From assembly GCA_024509875.1 (NCBI GenBank), contig JAMPIV010021223.1, forward strand, positions 691,794-755,793: a DNA stretch of 64,000 nucleotides, written 5' to 3'. The notes beneath the pieces are model-generated. The model was given only the letters and a program-made list of their open reading frames with translations. It did no database searches and had not been told where the DNA came from. The translations under genes were made by a program, and so were the position numbers. The stretch comes from Oreohelix idahoensis (lineage: Eukaryota; Mollusca; Gastropoda; Stylommatophora; Oreohelicidae). Shown here in pieces: positions 33,001 to 43,299 of the stretch (the stretch's first letter is position 1; every line of letters begins with the position of its first letter).

Positions 33001-34929
33001 CCTATGTCGTTGCTTCACGATCTCATAACATCTGACAATATTGACGATGACACAAAGTCATCCTACGAATATGTCATCGCGTTGAGACAAAAGATTATCG
33101 AAGCATGCAAATTAGCAACTTCTTCTTCTGAATTTGCGAAACAGAAGGCAAGGCAATTTGCCAATAAGAAGAGATGCTTACGACAACTTTGTCCTGGTGA
33201 CAAAGCATTTGTATTACTACCTTGTAGGGAAAACAGATTACTTATTTCTTGGAAAGGTCCGTACGATATAATATCGAAAATTTCCGATGTCGACTATATT
33301 GTCGATATTGATGGGAAGCATAAAACCTTCCACATCAATATGCTTACTGAATTCCATGAACGTCCGGATTATTTGCAACCCATTTTCCAAGCAACGGACA
33401 ATTCTCCAGTACCACATGGTCATTACTCATCACTGTCCGTGATACAGGATGAGGAAACAAGTTTTTCAGATGTAAATCTTCCTCTTCCAATGATCCCACT
33501 TCATTCCAGTGAATCATGGAAGAACGTTACTGTCTCTCCTGATTTGTCTCTAGGAGAACAGCGACAAGTTTCAACTATGTTGCAAACATTTCAGGATGTA
33601 CTCACTGACATCCCTGGACAAACGAATGTCATTCAACATGACATTGTTCTAACTGACCATACTCCTATTAGGATTAGACCTTATCCTATACCTATACATT
33701 TTCAAGCACAGGTCGAGAAAGAGTTGGATGAGATGATAGATTTGAAAATAATCGAACCATCCACCTCTGCATATTCTTCGCCGATGGTTATTGTGCGTAA
33801 AAAAGACAATAACATACGTCTTTGCGTTGACTATCGAAAATTGAATCAAGTAACTAAGTTCGATGCCGAACCTATGCCTTTACTGGAAGAGCTACTTACT
33901 CGACTCTCCAAATCTCATTTTTTCACTAAACTTGATTTGTCTAAAGGATATTGGCAAGTTCCTTTATCTGAACGCGCCAAACCTCTCACGGCTTTTTCAA
34001 CACCTAGAGGTTTGTTCCAATGGAATTTTATGCCTTTCGGTCTTATGAACGCACCAGCTACATTCGTACGCATGATGCGCCGAATCCTATCTTATCGGTC
34101 AGATGTCATTGCATATCTAGACGACATCTGTCTTTTCAGCGATACTTGGGAAGATCACTATTCGGGGTTAGATGAATTGCTGTCTACTTTGCGTGAGCAC
34201 AACCTGACAGCGAAACCCTCTAAAGCCTATATTGGTTTTAGCGAAATTTCTTTCCTAGGCCACCGAGTTGGTCATGGTTTCCTAAAGACAGAGGACCATA
34301 ATACTAGTAAGATACTTAACATCTCAATCCCTAAGACTAAAAAACAGGTGAGAAGTCTGTTAGGTCTTATTCAATTTTATGGCAGATTCATTCAGAATCT
34401 ATCCTCTATCATGGCACCTCTCTCAACACTTCTAAAGAAAGGTTCGCCTAATGTGGTCCACTGGTCTCAGGAATGCCAATGCTCTCTGGATAAGATTAAA
34501 ACACTGTTTTCAACACCACCTATTTTAGTGCTACCCACTAAAGATAAGACATTCGTTCTTCGTAGTGACGCTTCATCCACTGGGATTGGAGCGGCACTAA
34601 TGCAAGAGTACTCTGGAACTCTGCATCCTGTAATGTATATTTCCAGAAAACTTAATGCGGCAGAAAGGAATTATTCGGTTTTAGACCGTGAGCTATTAGC
34701 TATGGTTTTGTCGATCCTCAAACTACAGAGATTCCTTCTAGGCGCACATTTCATAGTAGAAACCGACCAAAAAGCTCTTACTGCTATACAGAGTAAGAAT
34801 TTGAAGAGCTCGAGGTCTACTCGATATGCAATTGCTCTTCAACCTTTTCATTTCTCTGTGCGAGCTATTCGTGGATCAGATAATGTGATGGCAGACATTC
34901 TGTCAAGATGCCCACATGATTCCACATAA
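30019..34929 (+). CDS. Gmr1-like Gag-PR-IN-RT-RNase H polyprotein, intact
   Basis: One open frame of 1636 codons that supplies particle protein and all enzymes for retrotransposition. Start chosen at ATG 30019 (MATLEYFITQGK). Domains: Lys/Glu/Ala coiled coil (about 30-154); SCAN-like capsid region (about 175-338; ITFWLDRFERSC, LIKKYQLSEEGYRLLF); Asn/Gly/Arg-rich tract (about 356-495); CPQC with a later CGH (524-543) where a CCHC knuckle is expected; protease FDSG (Asp577); integrase zinc site H773, H780, C810, C813; integrase core D843, D903, E939 (35 residues between the last two); reverse transcriptase with Asp1306 and YLDD (1366-1369); RNase H D1517, E1558, D1583. No stop or frameshift. 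No separate pol start or frameshift signal is seen, so Gag and Pol would be made as a single chain unless processed otherwise. Confidence 0.95.
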   Translation: MATLEYFITQGKALDKTGQQLEQWVVAQYDKALAAEEKRLAAEERKAMAEEKRLEREAEAAAEQKKLQMQVEERRFEAEQKKLEREAAAEQKKLEREAAAEQKRLDSEAEQKRLDREAEQKRLDREAEQKRLDAEEKKAIREHEFELEKLRLTSMSNVNQASSGNGKPSTYKVKVPPFNQSSDDITFWLDRFERSCRTHNVDKSQYANQLSENLKGESLTRLCLVGEADKDNYDVIRAALIKKYQLSEEGYRLLFKTMVPETGVEFSEFTAKARLTVDRWIELSKTEKTYEGLMDLLLRDKIMSCVNKPFLEFIHERKPKSLKEMEEYCSQYVTAHPDVTFGNTKIKESMPVASATPYNPNYSHRFQGPQNRFDKKGNHNSYQNQGNQSFQGSSSKNWRRADSSRHRGGHNYRNFRRGSNYRNYQGYPSWSQQDHNYRDTHYNEYDNGNQGNYDSNPNRGYNRGNNNYRGDNNRGRSQYKRHKPHFQANSAQQESNEAYKQSKDNNDASNMACAAFDFGRASQCPQCKTLFEPTTVSTLSCGHPLPALPASVAHDGRGSLVLHKGLVNNNPVSVLFDSGCTTIGVRQSLVDPSRATGQVVKCVTFGGTLEKYSTAIIRIATPFFTGDVHACLLPNPIADLIIGRIHGVKECTPQQISTWERQNMQIANAVVTRAQALNMPQTSSIENNEVHNQDNPLVISRDSFIKQQEDDPTLKKFFILATKGDPNKDTSRKSWITKKNGVLVRMVQDSITSSHSQILVPKNLRVKILQHAHDSQCAGHMGFSRTKSRVLAAFFWPLVNKDIRIYCRSCKVCQEVKSKGPRHAAPIQAADIPIRPFQKMAIDIIGPFKIKSARGHQFILTCVDMCTRWPEAIPLKSITTADIADALWLIFSRLGFPGEILSDHGTQLISDTMSQVMSTLQIDRSLSSIYHPMSNGMVERLNRTLKNLLGKITEDHPQDWDRVLPAALFAYREVPNEHTGFSPFELVFGARPRGPMSLLHDLITSDNIDDDTKSSYEYVIALRQKIIEACKLATSSSEFAKQKARQFANKKRCLRQLCPGDKAFVLLPCRENRLLISWKGPYDIISKISDVDYIVDIDGKHKTFHINMLTEFHERPDYLQPIFQATDNSPVPHGHYSSLSVIQDEETSFSDVNLPLPMIPLHSSESWKNVTVSPDLSLGEQRQVSTMLQTFQDVLTDIPGQTNVIQHDIVLTDHTPIRIRPYPIPIHFQAQVEKELDEMIDLKIIEPSTSAYSSPMVIVRKKDNNIRLCVDYRKLNQVTKFDAEPMPLLEELLTRLSKSHFFTKLDLSKGYWQVPLSERAKPLTAFSTPRGLFQWNFMPFGLMNAPATFVRMMRRILSYRSDVIAYLDDICLFSDTWEDHYSGLDELLSTLREHNLTAKPSKAYIGFSEISFLGHRVGHGFLKTEDHNTSKILNISIPKTKKQVRSLLGLIQFYGRFIQNLSSIMAPLSTLLKKGSPNVVHWSQECQCSLDKIKTLFSTPPILVLPTKDKTFVLRSDASSTGIGAALMQEYSGTLHPVMYISRKLNAAERNYSVLDRELLAMVLSILKLQRFLLGAHFIVETDQKALTAIQSKNLKSSRSTRYAIALQPFHFSVRAIRGSDNVMADILSRCPHDST

Positions 34930-35417
34930 CTATTAGGGCTTAGACTTCTTGATATGTCTAGTTCTATAGTAGTTCCTTTTCTATATCATGATAGATACAC
35001 ATTTGTAATTTAATAATATAATGATTGTATCACTACATAGCGGTTCATTGATGTTTATTCACCGCTGTGCTTTGATGATTTTTTTCTTCATAAATCATAA
35101 ATTTAAGATATCTAATGCGAAATGATGATATGAATTTTTTAGGCATTGTGTAATTGCCAGAATTGTATTATACTTTGATGACACCTTCCTGGAAAAATAT
35201 ACTTGTAGAGAAATAATTTCTCTCAGTTTATGAGACACATTCTCACCAGTCGCTCCATAAGTCGACTTAGCCTCATATTAGGCGTTATAGGTATTCCTGA
35301 TATTTTCATCTGCGCATTATTCATGCGTTGTGAGCCTATTGTACGTTGCTCCTAGATGTATTTCAAAAAAAAAAAAAAAATGTTCCATTTTTTTTTTCCC
35401 GGGAGGTGTGGTAAGAC
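34930..35417 (+). other. 3' untranslated region and purine tract of the Gmr1-like element
   Basis: About 490 bp, A/T-rich, with poly(A)/poly(T) runs near 35370-35397. It ends in cgggaggtgtggtaagac immediately before the LTR, a reasonable plus-strand primer tract (mostly G/A with a few T). Confidence 0.7.
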
Positions 35418-36899
35418 TGTTACGTGCAGTCTTTGATATCTTACAATATTATACATAGGTAATTTTTTTTAGTGCTTAAGGGAAAGTCATTATTGAGTTA
35501 CTTCCCTTGAAAGTTGTGTCGGCTCTTTCGATCAAACTCCGCGGATAAATCCATTTTAATGCGATTTATTCGTTGTTTGGGTAATAATAGATTGTTCTTG
35601 CTTCAGAATATCTATGGCCTGAATTTATGTGTATTGTTTGTCTGAGTAGGACGAGTCTGTCTTATATCTGTATATCTTTACATATCTAAGTCGAACTATA
35701 TGTTCTGTTGTCTCTAGAGAGGTCGAAGGCTATTCGGCGGATGTGTCGCTAGAGTGTGGTGTGATTTGGCTTCGTCCTGATAGGGACTGTGTGTTTTCCA
35801 TGTCGGCCTGTCGCCGGGGAAAAAGTGATCTCAGTATTTGTGGGGAAGGTGATAGTCGTCTAAACCTATCGTGTATGCTTTACCCCAGTGTTTAGTCGTA
35901 TTGCCAAGGAATGGCAGTTTCATATTTCCTATACCAAGGTAATCAAAGATACTCTTATGAACTCTCGATCGAAGCCACCATTTTCGATAGTTACGATTTG
36001 AATGTCTAAGAGAATATATTTGACTCGATGAAAACGACTTCGATTCCTAGCAGCACTATATCCTGTAGATTGCAGTCAATTGTTCATGATCAAATCTACA
36101 GAGCAATGAAATGTTTTATGAATGACTAACTTTAGGACAGATTCATTATCTGTATCCAAACGTGAGTGACAGCTCACGAGTGAAGCCATCTTGGAACCAA
36201 AACATGTAGTGACTTTCAAGAAGAGAAAAGGGATGCCCGTATTATCGCTTGTTTAGTCCAGAGATCACTGCTACACATGAGAACCCGTTATTAGCGGTTC
36301 AATATTATTATATGGAAAAATATGTGCTGAACATTATGTTGAAGAATCGTCGCTAGACGAGATTAGGTTTAGAAGCCATCTGAAATGTTGTTTATAAGCT
36401 GACGTGCTCAGTCAGTGAAGTCAGATGATATATGTATGGGCGATACTGAGTGCTTGGCTACTGACAGTCCATTATACACTTATTCTACATGAGTGCCCAT
36501 GTAACATTGCAAGACCATTTATCCACTGTACTATGATGTATTATGGCAACCTGTGATTTGTCACTATCTGTGCTGTCGAGTGTGTACGTCCAATTAAACT
36601 TTAGAAAAGGTACACAGTCGTTGGTGTCGATGACTTCCAGCCATACATGAGTGTGAGAAAAGAACATTTTTTGTCAACACCACGAACCTTTATCATCATT
36701 CGCACATTATACACTCAATCCATGTCTACACACCACTGCGTAGGTCAAGTTGACATTCCATACACTACAGTGGAGCAAACAACACCATAGAGATCTTATC
36801 AACTGATGATGATGATGATGTCTGCTTCCATCCACTTATATCTATCTTTTGGTGGATATCATTAACGGGAATAAAAATCCAACTTTATCAACTTTATCA
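35418..36899 (+). repeat. 3' LTR, 1482 bp
   Basis: Near-identical partner of 27423-28903. It is followed by the TSD agctg at 36900-36904. Confidence 0.95.
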
Positions 36900-37132
36900 A
36901 GCTGGTAATTTCTCATCAAAGAACTCTAATTCATGTACTTGTAACGATAAGTTTCTCATTTTTCCAGGCTCATTACGCGTATTAAATATATAAATTAAAT
37001 AATGTTTTTCATTTTATTTTTTCATGTAAAAATACATACATTCTACTTTTTTGGATATCTGACAATTTCAGCCAGCTAGAGGATAGTGGAGTGTTAGGCT
37101 TGTTTACATGATGGAGGGCGGGACATCTAAGG

Positions 37133-37615
37133 CAGCGGTCGGCAACATAGTAGCTGCAGTGATCTACTTTAGAACCACTGATCTCTCAAAAGATGATCTA
37201 CTTTGATAAAATCATGTCTTTTTTCAGGTTTCAGAGTATTCAGAATTTGAATAATTACAGCCTTGTAACTTTTATCTCTGACGTACAATCTACTTCCCGA
37301 AATATCACCGACGGAGCCGTTGAAAATTAGAACTATATGATGTTTTACTGAGTGTTAACTTTACTTCAAATAAAATGTCGCTTCCTATCTTATACAGTTT
37401 ACGAATAAAGGGAATTTTAGTCAGCTAGCTGGCGGGTTATCACTGGAAATGTTGTGAAAATACCTTTAAACAAAGAGACACCACACTTTCAAGTACCGGA
37501 AAGAAGGGCTAACTCGCAATTTACCTAAGTTAAAAATGATATTTTCCCCTCAGCCACCTAGAGATTTACCCAATGATCTACCGGCGGATCAAGATTGACC
37601 GGTTACTGATCCCTG
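37133..37615. mobile_element. Candidate hAT-like non-autonomous element
   Basis: The left end cagcggtcggcaac and the inverted right end cagggatcagtaac agree at 10 of 14 positions. Flanks atctaagg (37125-37132) and cactaagg (37616-37623) agree at 6 of 8, as expected for an old 8-bp TSD. The words gatctac near both ends are also typical of hAT relics. The interior is A/T-rich with no transposase. Confidence 0.45.
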
Positions 37616-37623
37616 CACTAAGG

Positions 37624-39646
37624 GGTTAAGAAACGCTGGTCTAAAGCTATCTCTTAGACAAATAAATTACCAGAACGCAGTTTTGTGCTATGTAAGGGGT
37701 GGGGTACAGGTAGTCCAGAATTAATGGTTAATCTGTGAATATTGTGTGACGTTTATTGTAGGTTAGAGACATTTCTCATTTACGTAGATAGTTTCAGACC
37801 ATTAGATTCAATCAGCTGTCAGCATAAATACCATCACTGTCTCTTGGAGGAATGATATCTGCTTCTTACATCGCGATCCAGACCTGGACTTTTCCTTTGT
37901 TAGTCTCTCCTGTTTGAGTCTTCAACGTCATAGAGATCCATGAAACGGAGTGAGGCTCGGTATTTACTGACGTTAAGTAGCCAGGGGCATAACATTAATC
38001 ATGTATCTTCTTTCTTCATCTTTTCTTTATCTTTTTTTCCCTTTAGTTTTACCTCCTTTCAGAAAATAACCCAGCTTTCCTCTTCTCATAGCATTTCCCA
38101 GGAAACTAGTGTAAGTAATAAGCTTCCTTTTGCTCACTTGTCTCTTTCAGAACATCCTCATTACATTTCTTAGAGCCCCCTAGTATTTTAAATATTTATT
38201 TGTGAAACTAAATCTCCGTTCTCCAGAGAATATATGTTTACTGATTATCCGTCACTCGCTTCCTTATGACAGGATTAGCTACGAGTAGCACTAAAATACT
38301 ATCTTTCTTACTGTCAGTGACAAAATAGATTTAATTTTACTGAACGCTGTTTTTGCTGAGGTATTGTACACTTCAACTCTGATATTAACGTGCCCTGTCA
38401 TTTGAATCTAATGATTGAATCAAAATTTCCCGGTATGCTATGATAAAGCTCTCTGCAGAAGTGTTCTAATACAGTAGATAGTTTGGCTAATATAAAATAT
38501 TTCTTCTGACGTTACTGCACATTTGGTTTGTTTTCATGGCCATCTGTTTTGTTAAATGGCGTTCATCTTAAGTTGTATTGACGTTCATTTGAACATGTCT
38601 GTTGCTCATCATCTGAAAAAGACAGATATTTGATACGTTTGATAATGTGTTCTGTTATTTAAGTCACCGTCAACTATTTTAATGTCATTGTAACGTCATT
38701 TAAAGTTATTAATCAACCTTAGCTATATTCATTCTTCAGGTTTTCCCAGTGAAGAAGTTACGACCCACAAAGACCAATTTCCTGACGTCTAAGGTACTAT
38801 ACTTTTAGGAAATGTTTACGTAAGTCTCCGGAATTTACTTTGGAGCCTCTTTCTAACACTAAATGCCGGGAGAAGACTAGATAAATCCTTACTAGCGTTG
38901 CTGCTTATGATTGGCTGATTCGAATTTATGTTCTTCGTCACTTTCATTTTTTTGTAATTATCTTTCCATTTCTGTTGGACTTCACATGTGTCTTCTAATT
39001 TCTCCATTGCTGTTGTTTAATAAGTAAGATCAAACGTTTTGGTGCAGTGGGAACAACTCAGAGGCATGATAGGAAGTTAAGTCCACGGTGACAGAGGTGG
39101 GGGTAACCTCATGGTTCTCACTAGGGGCGCCAGCTAGCCACAAAGCGAAAAAGGTGCAGTTTCATAAGTCTAGCGGTGCTGGTTTCAACGGAATTTCATG
39201 CTGAACTAAACTGGCAGAGGATCTTGGAGTCAGTGGATCCCTAAAGATGTGGTGTGCAGAACTCACCGATGAATTGTATATGCTCTGACACCCATCAATC
39301 CACTCCCAAATCATGGGTCAAATGATAACTGAGTCATCAGTGAATTACCCCCAAGTCTAAGGTGGACCAATGTGCCGAGAGACTGAATGGCTGCTGGGTA
39401 AGCAGTCGCGAACATTGGCTGTCTGGAGGGCGAGCGGGGCGGCACCAGGCAGATGGACCCCATAAGGATATCCCTTGCCTCTTCCTTGGTATAGTGGCTC
39501 TACCAAGGTGACCGAATATTTCCACCATTTATTGCAGATACAAAATGAGAATTTTAACTATCCATAATCATCGCGGGAGCTACGGAGATCGAGCTCTGTT
39601 GTCGATTACCAGCAGCAAATGAAATGAGGAAATACAAATGCAGAAG
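37624..39646. other. No gene seen
   Basis: About 2 kb without a supported gene. A 63-codon minus frame at 38816-39007 rich in Lys and Asn is unassigned. The stretch from 39070 to 39540 is more G/C-rich than its surroundings and looks like an untranslated part of an old element, but I cannot place it. Confidence 0.45.
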
Positions 39647-39836
39647 GAACGAACGAACGAACGAACGAACTTTATTTTCAAAGGGTTAAGAATTGTGCAC
39701 GCAAGCCGGTCTGACATTCTGCCCTTCCTCTCTCTCTCATCATGTATACTATATCCTTTCATCCTCACATTTACTTGAAGCATAGTTAAGGCATTTATCA
39801 TTATAAAAGTAATATTACATTTGCAATAATCATCAT

Positions 39837-40022
39837 GCGGATTGATCTACCGCTTGCTTGTCATAATGATCACAGAAACAACAATTAAAAGTCTGTTGTA
39901 CCCAATATACGCCGTTAGGTGTGACGGAACAACGGACGATTTCTTGTTGCCCTAATGACGCCGCAAGGTGTTATGGCCGAAGACTGCTTAGTCGGTCGAC
40001 GGTCAAAGGAATAATAATAATA
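39837..40022 (+). mobile_element. SINE F, copy 1, 186 bp with 12-bp TSD
   Basis: Inserted in the LINE 3' region. Exact duplications aataatcatcat lie at 39825-39836 and 40023-40034. The uninterrupted sister at about 42432 reads straight through. It starts gcggattgatctaccgcttg and ends in an (AAT)n tail. It aligns with the inverted copy at 40431-40623 through acaacaa, cgccgttaggtg, cttgttgcccta and gactgctta...gtcgg. No clear tRNA boxes seen. Confidence 0.88.
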
Positions 40023-40430
40023 AATAATCATCATAATTAAAGTACGTTTTAAAAAAAAAAAATAATAATAATAATAATGAATTTAAAAATAAAATAAAAT
40101 AAAAATAAACATTAAAAAAAACAAAAAAAAACAACAAGAAGACATAAAAATTGAATTCTTCGTACAGTAAATTAGTGATTTGAGACATATTCAGAGGTAT
40201 GTTATAAGAACTCGTGAAATTTTCAAACGGTGTGCAACTGAATGACTCAGGGACTTTTTTTAGGTTCATCAAGATGAGGTGGGGTAAACAGTTCCTTTCC
40301 TCGCTGTCTTTGCGCCCCAAACTCAAAACCAGAATCAGAGTAGGTAGATAGTTAGACATATATGAAAGCAATTAATTTGCGAAGGGTTGAAAATCGGGCA
40401 CAGTCCCCTCTTGCATTCTTCCTTCCTCTT

Positions 40431-40623
40431 CTTCTTCTTCTTCCGTCCTTAGCCGAAGACCGACAAAGCAGTCAGGGGCTAGTACGCCACGAACAGGCGT
40501 CTTAGGGCAACAAGAAATTAATTGTTGTTCCGTTACGCCTAATGGCGTTTATTGGTACAACAAAAAATTAGTTGTTGTTTCCGTAATCAGAGCGGCTGGC
40601 AAGCGGGTGATCAGCCCGCTGTG
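40431..40623 (-). mobile_element. SINE F, copy 2, 193 bp with 12-bp TSD
   Basis: Opposite orientation to copy 1, with a (GAA)n tail (cttcttcttcttc at 40431). Exact duplications ttccttcctctt lie at 40419-40430 and 40624-40635. The uninterrupted sister near 61995 lacks it. The 3' part reads gactgctttgtcggtcttcg and the 5' end agcgggctgatcacccgctt on the minus strand. Confidence 0.9.
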
Positions 40624-40864
40624 TTCCTTCCTCTTGCTCATCTTTTATTACTATTACTCAAACATTCTCCAGCGTACTGAAAGTATTAATTTAAGGCAGT
40701 GCAACATTACAAGGAAGTATAACAGCATACATTAGCAGAACCTGATCATAAAATTAAGAATATAAGTTATTAAGAATATAATATTAAGAATAAGTATAAT
40801 ATAATAAAAACTAGATCATCAGAGCCTCCATACAGTATAATAGATAAAAGTACAACACAATCAG

Positions 40865-41146
40865 TTAGGGTGGCATATAATCAGCACTCATAAAGTATTT
40901 GAACAGTATACCATTGTATGAGTAAGGACTGTGCGTGTTTTTCAGGTCATTGGGAAGATTGTTCCAAAGATAAGCAGCTGAGTAAGCCAAACTAGTCTTA
41001 AATAGGTCTAGCCTGGGCTTGGGTACCTGTAATTTGTTTAAGCGCTGACTACGTCTTTCATTATATTTTAAAAGCTGCCAAAGATACTTTGGAACATTCT
41101 GTGACAGGATTGTGTGCATAAATTTCCCTTTGTTAAATAGGAAGCT
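40865..41146 (-). pseudogene. LINE C-terminal coding remnant
   Basis: The last 90 or so codons of the LINE protein, reading FLFNKGKFMHTILSQNVPKY...NNLPNDLKNTHSPYSYNGIL to a stop at 40865. It is nearly identical in protein terms to the C-terminus at 62239-62520. Upstream the frame runs into the GATA array, so the rest of the protein is missing. Confidence 0.85.
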
Positions 41147-41361
<215 letters not shown>

Positions 41362-41379
41362 GCAAGGCAATGCAAGACA

Positions 41380-41650
41380 AGACAATATAAGGCCAGCTAG
41401 GTAGGCAGCCAGCCAGGCATGCATCTACCGAGGCAAGTAGTTAGCCAGCCAGACATGCATCTAGCCAGGCAGCTAGCCTGCAAGCCAAGCAACTAGCCAG
41501 CCAGGCATGCATCTATCCAGCCAGGCAGCCACAGCTAGCCAGGCAGCCAGGCGGCCAATCAGCCAGCCAGACAGGCACTGAGCTAGCCAGGCAGCCAGCC
41601 AGGCAGATAACCAGCCAGCTGGCCAGCCTGCCAGCCAGCAAGCTAGCCCA
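41380..41650. repeat. Degenerate AGCC/CAGG-type tetranucleotide region
   Basis: About 270 bp composed almost only of agcc, cagg, ccag and catg words, including three gcatgcatcta blocks (41417, 41453, 41505). It looks like a decayed tetranucleotide array with secondary duplications. Trp/Ala/Leu-rich open frames across it are not genes. Confidence 0.8.
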
Positions 41651-41686
41651 ACTGTCATGAACATTTTATGGTATAATATAGAAATT

Positions 41687-41772
41687 ATGCCGCTGTCTAA
41701 GAAAGCAGCTTTTCTGCAAATAGTGCTACTGCGCCGCTGTCTAAGAAAGCAGCTGTTCCGTGAATAGTGCTA
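41687..41772 (+). repeat. Two-unit tandem duplication, 43 bp per unit
   Basis: gccgctgtctaagaaagcag is repeated at about 41688 and 41731, each followed by a related aatagtgcta segment. Confidence 0.8.
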
Positions 41773-41799
41773 AGTATTGCACTGACTATCTGCCTATTT

Positions 41800-42070
<271 letters not shown>

Positions 42071-42254
42071 ATTAAACAAGATTAGAAATATAATTAAATA
42101 AGATATTGTAAACTTTGCAGTGATATCTAATATAAGATAAATAGCTAGATAAATAAATAAATAGATACATAGCTAGGTAGATAGCTAGCTTGATAGATTG
42201 ATTGATAGATAGTTTGATAGATAAATAGGTAGATAGATAGACAGACAAATAGAA

Positions 42255-42840
42255 TGAACAAACGAACGAACTTTATTTTCAAAGGGTTCAGAATTGGGCA
42301 TGCAAGCCCATCTGACATTCTGCCCTTCCTCTCTTTCTCTCTCATCATGTATACTATATCCTTTCATCCTCACATTTACTTGAACCATAGTTAAGGCATT
42401 TATCATTATAAAAGTAATATTACATTTGCAATAATCATCATAATTAAAGTACGTTTTTAAAAACAAATAATAATAATAATAATAATGAATTTAAAAATAA
42501 AATAAATAAAAATAAACATTAAAAAAAAAACAACAACAACAACAAGACATAAAAATTGAATTCTTCGTACAGTAAATTAGTGATTTGAGACATATTCAGA
42601 GGTATGTTATAAGAACTCGTGAAATTTTCAAACGGTATGCAACTGAATGACTCAGGGACTTTTTTTTAGGTTCATCAAGATGAGGTGGGGTAAACAGTTC
42701 CTTTCCTCGCTGTCTTTGCGTCCCAAACTCAAGACCAGAATCAGAGTAGGTAGATAGTTAGATAGACATATATGAAAGCAATTAATTTGCGAAGGGTTGA
42801 AAATCGGGCACAGTCCCCTCTTGCATTCTTCCTTCGTCTT
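42255..42840 (-). mobile_element. CR1/L2-like LINE 3' end, copy 2
   Basis: Untranslated 3' region only, ending in aaataaagttcgttcg on the minus strand. It aligns closely to copy 1 without the SINE insertions, so it serves as an empty-site reference. 5'-truncated at about 42840. The DNA beyond its 3' end (42140-42254) is degenerate tagata/ttgata repeat. Confidence 0.85.
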
Positions 42841-43299
42841 AGAGGTAAGGGAGAGGTAAGGGAGAGAAGAGGAGAGAGAGAAAAAAAAGAAGGGCAGGAA
42901 AGTGAAGGTTCAGAAAGAAAGCAGATCGCATCTCGATGAAATATGTGCGTATAGGATACTGGAATTGTCGAATTTCAATCAACGTGCAGCCATTCTGAAC
43001 CTTGTAGGGGAAAGTCTCTAACATTCCACTCCACTAAGGGACTCTATCTTGTTTACCACTCCTCAGACGTATTTACGTTCCACCAGGTGAACTGGGGTAT
43101 TATCATAACAATACCCAGTCATTATCACCGGTCAGCGAGCGAGATTCTCATCATGCAAAGACGGTCTCGCCCGATCAACTTCTATAGAAGCCAAAATTGT
43201 CTGTCTGATATAGCCGTCTGAGGTGGGCAGATTACACAGGTTTATCGTTTCACGGGACCATCCCTGTGTGTGATTATCACGATAATCTGTCTGGAGAGA

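Larger units (their letters stand above)
27423..36899 (+). mobile_element. Complete Gmr1-like Ty3/gypsy LTR retrotransposon
   Basis: A 9.48-kb element flanked by a perfect 5-bp target duplication, agctg (27418-27422 and 36900-36904). LTRs begin TGTTACG and end TTTATCA. The 5' LTR (27423-28903) and 3' LTR (35418-36899) appear to differ by about one substitution and two small homopolymer-adjacent indels, indicating very recent insertion. Between them lie a 1.1-kb leader, one uninterrupted polyprotein frame, and a 490-bp 3' untranslated part ending in a purine-rich tract. The order gag-PR-IN-RT-RH differs from ordinary gypsy elements (PR-RT-RH-IN) and matches the Gmr1 group. Confidence 0.95.
39647..41146 (-). 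mobile_element. CR1/L2-like LINE, 3' part (copy 1) with two nested SINEs
   Basis: Read right to left: C-terminal coding end (41146-40865), then a long 3' untranslated region ending in AATAAA and a (GTTC)n tail (gaac repeats at 39647-39671). It is 5'-truncated at about 41146, exactly where a GATA array starts. Two SINE F insertions with 12-bp TSDs interrupt the untranslated region. Sister copies at 42255-42840, 52748-53572 and 61356-63678 give the uninterrupted sequence. Confidence 0.88.

Noticed and set aside
38816..39007. 63-codon Lys/Asn-rich minus ORF as a small gene
   Set aside because: No motif, no neighbouring signal, and its length is within chance for A/T-rich DNA.
41473..41664. Trp/Ala/Leu-rich minus-strand ORF resembling a membrane protein
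   Set aside because: It arises from degenerate agcc/cagg tetranucleotide repeats.
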